DNA of 9,126 nucleotides from Chloroflexota bacterium (lineage in GTDB: Bacteria > Chloroflexota > DTOL01 > JACQYG01). The stretch is taken from the NCBI GenBank assembly GCA_016208345.1, contig JACQYG010000265.1:1-9126 (forward strand). Direction: 5' to 3'. Of this stretch, positions 1 to 6,370 are shown piece after piece. The translations under genes and the position numbers were made by a program. Within the stretch, counting starts at the first letter, position 1; each line of letters opens with the position of its first letter. A model generated the notes under the pieces. The model did not search any database, was not told the origin of the DNA, and worked only from the letters and a program-made list of their open reading frames with translations.

Positions 1-11
1 GATCGCCCACA

Positions 12-965
12 TCAAGTCGGGCTGAGTGGGCTGGACTCGAGTCGCCTCAGGACCTGCTCCAGGTCATGAGGGAGTGGGGAGCGGAATTCACGCCACTCCC
101 CGGTGGATGGCAGGCGAAAGCCCAGCACGTGGGCGTGTAAGAACTGTCGCGCCACTGCCAGGCCCTTCGCCCTGGGGCCGTAGACCCGGTCCCCCGCCAC
201 GGGGTGTCCCAGGGTGGCGAAATGAACCCGGATCTGGTGGCTCCGGCCGGTCTCCGGTTGAGCTTCAACTAACGTGAAATGGCCCGGGGAGCCGGCAAAG
301 CGCTCCAGGACTCGATAGTGAGTAATGGCTTCCTTCCCGCCGGTGCCCACCACCGCCATCTGTTGAGGACGGAGGCGATCACGGCCGATCGCCCCCCGGA
401 TGGTCCCCTGGCTGGGCTCCAACCTCCCGTGCACCAGGGCCAGGTATGCCTTCATCACCTCACGCCGCTTGAACTGCCCTGCCAGGCTCTCCTGGGCCCG
501 TTCGTTTTTGGCCACGACCATGAGGCCCGAGGTGTCTTTGTCCAGGCGATGGACGATGCCTGGCCGCAAGGTTCCCCCGATACCGCCCAGGTCGGGGCAA
601 TGGGCCAGGACCGCGTTCACCAGCGTGCCCCCGGCGTGTCCTGGTGCAGGGTGCACCACCAGCCCGGCGGGCTTATCGATTACCAGGACATCGCTGTCTT
701 CAAAAACGATGTTCAAGGGGATGGTTTCCGGGAGCAGCTCGAGCGCCGCCGGAGGCGGGATGTGGAGGGCTATCTCATCGCCGGGCTTGAGTCGGGTTGA
801 GGGCTTGGCCGTGGCACCGTTCAGCGTCACCTGCCCGGAGCGGATCAGCCGCTGCAGGAAGGCACGGGAGAGGTCAGGCTCATGTTCCGACAGGAAAAGG
901 TCCAGGCGCTCCCCACCCCGGTCCACCAGCCAGGTGCGAGAGGGAGCGCCAGCTTCAGCGCTCAT
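12..965 (-). CDS. rluD: RluA/RluD-family 23S rRNA pseudouridine synthase
   Basis: Predicted to convert uridines to pseudouridine, most likely in 23S rRNA (helix 69 if a true RluD). The 317-residue protein has an N-terminal S4 RNA-binding domain (about 17-75, with RAFLQRLIRSGQVTLNG), then the RluA-type catalytic domain from about residue 85. The signature HRLDKDTSGLMVVAKN is at 139-154, with catalytic Asp142; the downstream motif ETGRSHQIRVHFATLGHP is also present. The length is normal for the family. The start is ATG at 965-963, preceded by GGGAAGGG about 5 nt upstream; the stop is TGA. It is the last gene of the dksA-lspA-rluD unit, 127 bp after lspA. The family is certain. The exact target position is not, because RluC, RluD and related enzymes share these motifs. 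Confidence 0.93.
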   Translation of the reverse strand: MSAEAGAPSRTWLVDRGGERLDLFLSEHEPDLSRAFLQRLIRSGQVTLNGATAKPSTRLKPGDEIALHIPPPAALELLPETIPLNIVFEDSDVLVIDKPAGLVVHPAPGHAGGTLVNAVLAHCPDLGGIGGTLRPGIVHRLDKDTSGLMVVAKNERAQESLAGQFKRREVMKAYLALVHGRLEPSQGTIRGAIGRDRLRPQQMAVVGTGGKEAITHYRVLERFAGSPGHFTLVEAQPETGRSHQIRVHFATLGHPVAGDRVYGPRAKGLAVARQFLHAHVLGFRLPSTGEWREFRSPLPHDLEQVLRRLESSPLSPT

Positions 966-1092
966 CTGAGCCCTTCCCTGAATACCGCCGGGAACGCTCT
1001 ATGTAATGCTTCTTCCTGATTTACGAAGGAATGCCAGTCGGCTTTTTCCCGGCGGCTCATCCCTGGTACAAGGGGGCAAAGCGGTGCCAGCT

Positions 1093-1638
1093 TCACGAGG
1101 CCGCAGGTCGCTCCTTTTTGAGGAAGGTCAGGTAACAGGCCAGGATGGCCACTCCCACCACGATGGCGCTGTCGGCCAGATTGAAGATGGGCCAGAACTT
1201 GAAGTCCAGGAAGTCAATGACGTAGCCCATGCGCAGCCGGTCCAACAGGTTGCCCAGGGCACCCCCCAGTTGCAATCCCAGGCTGAACCTCATCAGGGCC
1301 CCGTCCATGGGCAGGTAACGATAATAAACGATGATCATCCCGATGACGGCGAAAGCGATCAAGACGAACAGGATAGTCTGATCGGGAAAAAGCCCAAAGG
1401 CAGCGCCGGAGTTGGTGATATAGGTAAAAGAAAATACCCTTTCCAACTGTGGGACCGGCGACCAGGGCTGCCCACGGGTCAGATTTTCTGCCACGAGGGC
1501 CTTGCTTACCTGATCCAGAGAGAAGACGAGGGCGGCGGTGGGGAAGAGGACGGCATCCTTCCAGTTCTTGAGCAGCGCCAAGAGACCTCCGATGGCAACG
1601 AGAATGTGGGAATCGCCGTGCGACGACCAAGAGGGCAA
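1093..1638 (-). CDS. lspA: Lipoprotein signal peptidase II (prolipoprotein signal peptidase)
   Basis: Membrane aspartyl protease that removes the signal peptide from diacylglyceryl-modified prolipoproteins. Visible features, numbered from the first TTG: DQVSK at 42-46; the Asn-containing TYITNSGAAFGLF at 72-84; hydrophobic segments near 31-42, 88-106, 114-130 and 153-171; and the catalytic region GNLLDRLRMGYVIDFLDF plus FNLADSAI, with the Asp dyad expected at D142 and D156. Four membrane helices fit the family. The start is uncertain. The ORF opens with TTG at 1638-1636, 18 nt after the dksA-like stop, giving 181 residues, about 20 more than usual. A GGAGGT at 1590-1585 lies just before a second TTG (1581-1579) and 9 nt before a CTG (1575-1573), and a start there would give a normal N-terminus. 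The stop is TGA. It is probably cotranscribed with the flanking dksA-like and rluD-like genes. Confidence 0.93.
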   Translation of the reverse strand: MPSWSSHGDSHILVAIGGLLALLKNWKDAVLFPTAALVFSLDQVSKALVAENLTRGQPWSPVPQLERVFSFTYITNSGAAFGLFPDQTILFVLIAFAVIGMIIVYYRYLPMDGALMRFSLGLQLGGALGNLLDRLRMGYVIDFLDFKFWPIFNLADSAIVVGVAILACYLTFLKKERPAAS

Positions 1639-1656
1639 GAGAGTGCCACGAAGGCC

Positions 1657-2022
1657 CTACCGTCTTTCCTGCCGGGCCTTGCAGCGAATGCAGAGGCTGG
1701 CCCAGGGCAATGCCTCCAGCCGGGCAGGGTCAATAGGGCCGCCGCACTCGTCACACCGACCGTAGGTGCCCGCATCGAACTTGTGCAGGGCGTGCTCGCT
1801 CATGGCCAAAAGGTTCTGGAGGTTGCGCCGCAGGGCCAGGTTTCGCTCCTGCTCGAAGATCTCCGTGGCATCATCGGCCAGGTGGTTGCCGTAACCCGCA
1901 TGCTCACCGGTCATGTCCTCGGTGGCACCGGAGCCCCCAATGCTCAACTGAGAGAGCTCGCTGAGCAGTCTAGCACGTTCCTCTTCGAGGCGTTTTCTCA
2001 GCATTTCCTTGGTTGCAATCAC
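1657..2022 (-). CDS. TraR/DksA-type C4 zinc-finger protein
   Basis: Small protein of the TraR/DksA family (121 residues). In the best-known members the protein enters the RNA polymerase secondary channel and modulates transcription, often with ppGpp. Here there is a charged, helical, coiled-coil-like N-terminal part (about 4-80) and a C-terminal zinc finger with Cys90-x2-Cys93-x17-Cys111-x2-Cys114 (GRCDECGGPI and SLCIRCK). The start is GTG at 2022-2020, with a G-run (GGGGGCG) about 9 nt upstream. An ATG six codons in, directly after AAGGAA, is the alternative but is too close to that SD. The stop is TAG. It is the first gene after a strong promoter at 2100-2128 and sits just before lspA, a neighbourhood I recall from Chloroflexota and Clostridia. 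Whether it acts as a true DksA is not shown: only the fold class and zinc ligands are visible. Confidence 0.88.
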   Translation of the reverse strand: MIATKEMLRKRLEEERARLLSELSQLSIGGSGATEDMTGEHAGYGNHLADDATEIFEQERNLALRRNLQNLLAMSEHALHKFDAGTYGRCDECGGPIDPARLEALPWASLCIRCKARQERR

Positions 2023-2099
2023 GGCACTTCGCCCCCACTCGATATGCTACATCGCCGATGGTGAGAAACCTGCGTCAGCCACTCCGCCGACTTCGGTCT

Positions 2100-2128
2100 A
2101 TTGTATCCGATTTTACCGAAAAAAGCAA
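2100..2128 (-). promoter_or_regulatory. Sigma70/SigA-type promoter of the dksA-lspA-rluD unit
   Basis: The -35 box TTGCTT (2128-2123) and the -10 box TACAAT (2105-2100) are separated by exactly 17 bp. Transcription should start near 2093, leaving a leader of about 70 nt before the GTG of the dksA-like gene. The promoter lies in the 155-bp gap after the ileS stop, so the downstream three genes can be made independently of the T-box-controlled ileS transcript. The -35 context (TTGCTTTTTTCGG) is almost the same as at the 6S RNA promoter. Confidence 0.75.
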
Positions 2129-2177
2129 GCCCTTGGGCCAATTCTCCCAATTCCGCCTGCCTTCCGCTAGCCACTTC

Positions 2178-4877
2178 TCACTGCCTGCTCCGCACCACGC
2201 CCAGCGTCACCGACTCGCCTTCTATCTCCACGGTCTGGGCATGCGCCCCTGCTGGTGCAGCCTCCTGGTGCAGTTCCCGGGAAAGCGTCTCCTGTCTCAC
2301 ATAGGCCCCGTGGGCCTCCAGGGCCTCCCGCAGCCCCGGGCCGCCTTCCAGGTAGGAGACGATGTTATCGGTGATCTCGAACCCGGCAGCCTTGCGCATA
2401 TCCTGTATGTAGCGCACCACCTCCCGAGCGAAGCCCTCCCGCGTCAGCTCAGCCGTCAATCGAGTATCCACGCCCACCAGATAGCCCCCTTCCTCGGCCA
2501 CGGCGAATCCCTCCCTGTCCCCCGTCTGCACCAGGACTTCCTCCGGGAGGAGCGTCACCGTCTCGCCCTCCAGGTCCAAGGCCACCGGCTTGCCGGCATG
2601 GCGCCAGGCCGCCACCTGGGCGGCGTCGGCTTTCTCCAGGGCCGCTCCGATGGCCGGGAGCCTTTTGCCGTACTTCGGCCCCAGGAGATTCAACACGGGC
2701 TTCACCGTGTAGCTCAAAAGCCTGGCCTCGTCTTCGGCGAACTCCAGTGCCTTCACGTTCAGCTCGTCCATAACCTGGTCTGCCAGGCGCTCCAGAGCCG
2801 CCTGCTCCTCCGCCGTCTTGACCTTGACCACCACCCTGGCAAGAGGCAGCCGGACCCTCAGGTTGGCCTTGCTCCGGGCTGCCCGCCCCAGGCTCACCGT
2901 GCGCATCACCAGCCGGGTCTCCTCCATCAGCTTCTCATCCAGGAAAGCGGCGTTGGCCTCCGGGAAGTCGCACAGGTGCACGCTCTCCGGGGCGGCGGCG
3001 TCCACTGAGCGCACCAGGTTGCGGTACATCTCCTCAGCCACGAAGGGCATGAACGGTGCCAGGAGCTTAGAAAGCGTCACCAGACAGGTGTAAAGGGTCC
3101 CGTAGGCCGCCCGCTTTTCCAGGTCGCTCTTGCGGCTGAATCCCGCTTTGCTCCAGAAGCGCCGACGACTGCGCCGCACGTACCAGTTGGATAGGTCGTC
3201 CACGAAGCGCTCGATGGCCCGGGCCGCGCCGGCCACGTCGTAGGCGTCTAACCCCTTGTTCACCGCGCCCACCAGGGCGGTCAGCTCCGAAAGGACCCAG
3301 CGGTCCAGGGGCTCTAGGCTGGAGGTCAGGGGATGGTCGGCTGAGAGCATGATCCCGGGGCCCATCTCCCTCTTCCAGGCCGCGATGTCCAGGTTGGCGT
3401 AGGTGACGAAAAAGCTGTAGGTGTTCCACAGGGTCAGGAGGAACCGCCGCAGCACCTCCACCACCTGATCGGCGCCAAAACGATACGGGTTGCCCAGGGG
3501 CGTCCCAGTGTAGAGGTACCAGCGCAGGGCGTCGGCGCCGTAGGCATTTAACACCTCCCAGGGGTCCACCACGTTGCCCTTGGACTTGCTCATCTTCTGG
3601 CCGGCGGAATCCAGGATGTGCCCCAGCACCACGCAGTTCTTGTAGCAGGGCTGGTCGAAGAGCAGCACCGAGAGGGCGTGCAGGCTGTAAAACCGTCCAC
3701 GGGTCTGGTCAATAGCCTCGCAGATGAAATCCGCCGGGTACTGGTCCGTGAACCGGTCCTTGTTCTCAAAGGGGTAGTGCCACTGGGCCACCGGCATGGC
3801 TCCCGAATCGAACCAGCAATCCAGCACCTCTGGGAGCCGTCGCATGGTGCCGCCACATCTGGCGCATTCCCATTCGACCTCGTCGATGTAGGGCCGGTGC
3901 AGGTCCAACTTATCCCACTCCACGGGCTGTCTCGAGCTCTCGGCCTTCTGCTTCAGCTCCGCCACACTGCCGATGCACTCCTGGCCACCGCAGGACTCGC
4001 ACTGCCAGATGGGCAGGGGCGTGCCCCAGTAGCGCTCCCGGGACAGGGCCCAGTCGATGTTGTTCTCCAGCCAGTTGCCGAACCGTCCTCCCTTGATATG
4101 CGTCGGGTACCAGTTGATCTGGTTGTTGGCCCAGATCAGCCGGTCCTTCACTGCTGTGGTCTTGATGTACCAGGAGCTCTTGGCGTAGTAGAGCAGAGGG
4201 GCATTGCAGCGCCAGCAGAAAGGATAGCTGTGGGTCACCCTCTCACTGCGTAGCAAGAGCCCGCGCTGGTTCAGGTCAGCGATGATCAACGGGTCGGCGT
4301 CCTTGAAGAATCGGCCGGCAAACTTGCTCAGTTCCGGCATCACCTCGCCCTTCAAGTCCACCGAGAAGAGCGTCGGCAGGCCGGCCCGCTTCCCCACCTC
4401 CAGGTCTCCATAGGCCGGGGCGATGTGCACGATGCCCGTGCCGTCCTCCAGGGACACGATCTCATCGGCGATAACGCGGTAGGCCGCCCCCAGGTCCGGC
4501 ACATCCCCCGGCGCGGGGACGCCGTCGAAGAGCCGGGCGTAGCGGACCCCCACCAGGTCGGCGCCTTTCACCGTGCGGATCACGGCGTACTTATTATGGC
4601 CCAAAACCTGGTCGGCCAGGGCCGCCGCCAAGATCAGGCGCTGGCTGGAGCAGCGCGGGCAGTGCATGGTGACCTTGTAGCCCCGGTACAAAAGCCCCCG
4701 GTCCCAGAGCTGCTTGAGTATCCACCACTCGCTTTCAATGTAGGAGTCATGATAGGTGACGTAGGGGTCCACCATGTCGATCCAGAAGCCGATGCGCTCG
4801 GTGAGGCGTTCCCATTCCTTTACGTAGCGGAAGACGCTCTCCTTGCACCTCTGGTTAAAGGCGGCGATGCCGAATTT
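2178..4877 (-). CDS. ileS: Isoleucyl-tRNA synthetase, C-terminal part after an in-frame stop
   Basis: Class I aminoacyl-tRNA synthetase that charges tRNA-Ile. This is the continuation of the ORF at 4878-5204 in the same frame, after a TAG; the first ATG in it is at 4775-4773. Numbered along the joined gene, it carries the rest of the CP1 editing domain (GTGIVHIAPAYGDLEVG near 255-271), the type-2 hallmark HIKGGRFGNWLENNIDWALS (about 369-388), a zinc ribbon with CxxC pairs at 402/405 and 447/450, KMSKS at 537-541, the anticodon-binding helical domain (SNWYVRRSRRRFW) and the C-terminal region (EGFAREVVRYIQDMRKAAGF). The end is TGA. Between CPRC and LILA (joined residues about 185-190) the usual first part of the CP1 domain, including WTTTPWTLP, is absent. 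With 1008 codons, the joined gene is short of the usual roughly 1030-1080 by about that much. Separate translation from 4775 would lack HIGH, so it is unlikely to work alone. Confidence 0.9.
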   Translation of the reverse strand, partial: KFGIAAFNQRCKESVFRYVKEWERLTERIGFWIDMVDPYVTYHDSYIESEWWILKQLWDRGLLYRGYKVTMHCPRCSSQRLILAAALADQVLGHNKYAVIRTVKGADLVGVRYARLFDGVPAPGDVPDLGAAYRVIADEIVSLEDGTGIVHIAPAYGDLEVGKRAGLPTLFSVDLKGEVMPELSKFAGRFFKDADPLIIADLNQRGLLLRSERVTHSYPFCWRCNAPLLYYAKSSWYIKTTAVKDRLIWANNQINWYPTHIKGGRFGNWLENNIDWALSRERYWGTPLPIWQCESCGGQECIGSVAELKQKAESSRQPVEWDKLDLHRPYIDEVEWECARCGGTMRRLPEVLDCWFDSGAMPVAQWHYPFENKDRFTDQYPADFICEAIDQTRGRFYSLHALSVLLFDQPCYKNCVVLGHILDSAGQKMSKSKGNVVDPWEVLNAYGADALRWYLYTGTPLGNPYRFGADQVVEVLRRFLLTLWNTYSFFVTYANLDIAAWKREMGPGIMLSADHPLTSSLEPLDRWVLSELTALVGAVNKGLDAYDVAGAARAIERFVDDLSNWYVRRSRRRFWSKAGFSRKSDLEKRAAYGTLYTCLVTLSKLLAPFMPFVAEEMYRNLVRSVDAAAPESVHLCDFPEANAAFLDEKLMEETRLVMRTVSLGRAARSKANLRVRLPLARVVVKVKTAEEQAALERLADQVMDELNVKALEFAEDEARLLSYTVKPVLNLLGPKYGKRLPAIGAALEKADAAQVAAWRHAGKPVALDLEGETVTLLPEEVLVQTGDREGFAVAEEGGYLVGVDTRLTAELTREGFAREVVRYIQDMRKAAGFEITDNIVSYLEGGPGLREALEAHGAYVRQETLSRELHQEAAPAGAHAQTVEIEGESVTLGVVRSRQ

Positions 4878-4880
4878 CTA
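4878..4880 (-). other. In-frame amber stop inside ileS (codon 109)
   Basis: The frame reads GAT ATC TAG AAA TTC GGC on the minus strand. Conserved IleRS sequence continues without any shift on both sides, so this is a base substitution and not an indel. TAG is also the normal stop of secA (6668-6666) and of the dksA-like gene (1659-1657), so a general reassignment of TAG in this genome is unlikely. Real mutation, stop suppression or a base-call error all remain possible. Confidence 0.9.
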
Positions 4881-5204
4881 GATATCGCCCTTGCCGGTGG
4901 AGCCGATCTCCTTCTCCACTTCCAGCTCCACCGGCAGGCCGTGGGTGTCCCAGCCCCCCTTGCGCAAGACGTACCTGCCCTTCATGGTCTGGTAGCGGGG
5001 GAAAAGGTCCTTGAAGGCCCGGGCCAGCACGTGGTGGATGCCGGGGAGGCCGTTGGCGGTGGGAGGCCCCTCGTAGAACACATAGCGCTCTTTGTCCCGG
5101 TTCTTCTCCAGGGTCTTCTGGAAGATCCGGTTCTTGCGCCAGAAGCTCAGTACTTTTTCCTCCATCTTGGGGAATGATACCTTGCTAGTCACTGGCTTAA
5201 ACAT
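4878..5204 (-). CDS. ileS: Isoleucyl-tRNA synthetase, N-terminal part ending at a premature TAG
   Basis: The first 108 codons of ileS. It starts at ATG 5204-5202 behind a good Shine-Dalgarno sequence (AAGGAG, 8 nt spacing). It contains the ATP-binding HIGH-equivalent GPPTANGLPGIHHVLA (about 46-61) and the class I IleRS/ValRS motif GGWDTHGLPVELEVEKEIG (83-101). It ends GKGDI, then TAG, then KFGIAAFNQRC in the same frame. As I remember type-2 IleRS sequences, the stop replaces the Glu of DIEKFGI, which would be a single GAG-to-TAG change. The fragment alone has no KMSKS or tRNA-binding region and cannot be a synthetase. It follows the RNase H-like gene by 43 bp and lies under the same T-box leader. 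Treat 2178-5204 as one interrupted gene. Confidence 0.9.
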   Translation of the reverse strand: MFKPVTSKVSFPKMEEKVLSFWRKNRIFQKTLEKNRDKERYVFYEGPPTANGLPGIHHVLARAFKDLFPRYQTMKGRYVLRKGGWDTHGLPVELEVEKEIGSTGKGDI

Positions 5205-5247
5205 ATCGGTGTCTCCTTGCTCCAGAATTAATCGGGCTGGATACTGG

Positions 5248-5766
5248 TCAGTGTCCCAGTAGCTTCACCGTGTCCTCCCGGGGTTGATGCACCAGCCTAT
5301 ACCCCTTGAAACGCTGCATCAGGGCCACGGCCCGGTTGCGCCGGGCTCTCATGCGCTGATTTTTCGCTTTCCACCGACCCATGAGTTGTTTGATCACCAA
5401 CTCGCTATCGCCCCGGACCTCCAGGCCGTATTGCCCCGGGTCGTGCTTCGCTTTTTCGATGGTTCTCAGCAGATCCTCCAGCCCGGCGAGCAGGGCGTCG
5501 TATTCGGCCTCGTTGTTGGTCATGTCTGGCCCCAGGTCCAGGCGCACCACCCGGCTCTTCCCGTCCTGGTGCCGATAGAGCGCGTAGCTCCCGTAGCCCG
5601 GCCCCGGGTTGCCCAGGCTCCCTCCGTCGAAGACCAGGGTGTAATCGGGCTTCTCCACCATCGTGCCGCTCAAGCTCAGATCAAAAGCCATCGCTCCCGG
5701 GGTCCCCGAGGCGCCGGAGGCGCCTTGGGGTGGCGTCTGGGGCTTCCGAATCTCCTCCATATCCAT
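5248..5766 (-). CDS. RNase HI-family protein (reverse transcriptase-like / RNase H fold)
   Basis: RNase H-fold protein, expected to cut the RNA strand of RNA-DNA hybrids. With the ATG at 5766-5764 (AGGGGA a few nt upstream) it has 172 residues. The first 40 or so are a Pro/Gly/Ala-rich, probably disordered tail, and the RNase H core begins near YTLVFDGGSLGNPGPGYGSY. Catalytic-type acids are Asp47 (FDGG), Glu86 (TNNEAEYDALLAGLEDLL) and Asp120 (RGDSELVIKQLMG). The usual last acid in an N-x-x-A-D motif near the C-terminus is not recognisable: the protein ends QPREDTVKLLGH. The frame is open upstream to 6042, but that would run through the T-box terminator, so the internal start is preferred; ATG at 5760-5758 is an alternative. 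The gene lies between the T-box leader and ileS and is probably cotranscribed with ileS. The cellular substrate is not evident. Confidence 0.85.
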   Translation of the reverse strand: MDMEEIRKPQTPPQGASGASGTPGAMAFDLSLSGTMVEKPDYTLVFDGGSLGNPGPGYGSYALYRHQDGKSRVVRLDLGPDMTNNEAEYDALLAGLEDLLRTIEKAKHDPGQYGLEVRGDSELVIKQLMGRWKAKNQRMRARRNRAVALMQRFKGYRLVHQPREDTVKLLGH

Positions 5767-5850
5767 TATTCCCCTGGTCCCTCTACTTTCTCCGGTTCCA
5801 TACAGAGGGTATCGTGCCCGCCGTCTCCAAAGAGCCTCTCCCCAAACTAG

Positions 5851-6260
5851 ACAAAAAGCTCTCGTCCTTTCTTCTTCCAGGACGAGAGCTTGTAGCTCCC
5901 GCGGTACCACCCAGCTTGGCGTATCCGCCCACTCATCAGGGTACGGGCCGTGTTGCCTGGCCTTATACCCCCCTTCTTTTAACGGTGAAGGTCTCCGGTT
6001 GAGGCTAGTGAGGCAAGGATGGGCCACTGAGCGATGAATCAATCAGCAGACGTTTTGCCCGCCACTGTTTGACCCGTTGACTAACTCTTTAGCTGCTCAG
6101 CTCCTTAGCTCCTTGCTGAACGACCTCCCCTGCCCTTTCGCTCAACGGCTCCGGAGTGATGCTTCGGTGGCGCTGCCTCCGGCCGGTTCCACCATCCCGG
6201 CCGTCTCTGTTGGGGCACCTCGCCGCCTACTCGTCTCCTTCAACGCCTTTTCGCCAGAAT
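5851..6260 (-). promoter_or_regulatory. T-box riboswitch leader, isoleucine specifier
   Basis: RNA leader that senses uncharged tRNA and controls transcription of the RNase H-like gene and ileS. Stem I is clear: AGTA at 6231-6228, AGAGA near 6208-6204, a CGGCCGG/CCGGCCG hairpin whose loop holds GGTG, and then GAAGC followed by the specifier ATC (6160-6158) and A. The base of the specifier region is closed by GGAG/CTCC. ATC is an Ile codon, which matches ileS downstream. The T-box sequence TGGGTGGTACCGCGG is at 5913-5899. Its UGGU (5909-5906) would pair with the ACCA end of an A73 tRNA such as tRNA-Ile. AGCT at 5916-5913 and 5897-5894 can close the antiterminator. About 220 nt separate Stem I from the antiterminator, so the leader is long. 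The 5' end is approximate, and I recognise no convincing promoter. Confidence 0.93.
5853..5890 (-). terminator. Intrinsic terminator of the T-box leader
   Basis: A perfect 11-bp stem, AGCTCTCGTCC (5890-5880) with GGACGAGAGCT (5867-5857), has a 12-nt loop and is followed by T5 (5857-5853, the first T shared with the stem). Its 5' arm lies directly after the T-box sequence, as expected for the terminator/antiterminator switch. It lies about 85 nt before the RNase H-like start codon, so it gates both that gene and ileS. Confidence 0.92.
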
Positions 6261-6370
6261 AGAAGCCTGGCTATCTATGTTGCGGACTCGTGCCGACTCG
6301 CTTGACGACGTCTGCAGGCTCTTGACGCCTTCTAACGTCTACGATGCCTTCCGACACGTGTCTCGGGTAC

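Noticed and set aside
2..25. Possible 3' end of a convergent plus-strand gene (reads IAHIKSG then TGA)
   Set aside because: Only seven codons are inside the window, and they overlap the end of the rluD-like gene; nothing supports a real gene.
4878..4880. TAG as pyrrolysine or genome-wide recoded amber
   Set aside because: TAG ends secA and the dksA-like gene normally, and position 109 is not a site where a special residue would be expected; local suppression cannot be excluded.
2178..5204. ileS as a genuine two-subunit (split) synthetase
   Set aside because: Reinitiation at the first downstream ATG (4775) would drop about 35 conserved codons after the stop, and no SD-linked start lies next to the TAG.
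5767..6042. N-terminal extension of the RNase H-like ORF to 6042
   Set aside because: It would translate through the T-box sequence and its terminator; the sequence is explained by the riboswitch, and an SD-preceded ATG exists at 5766.
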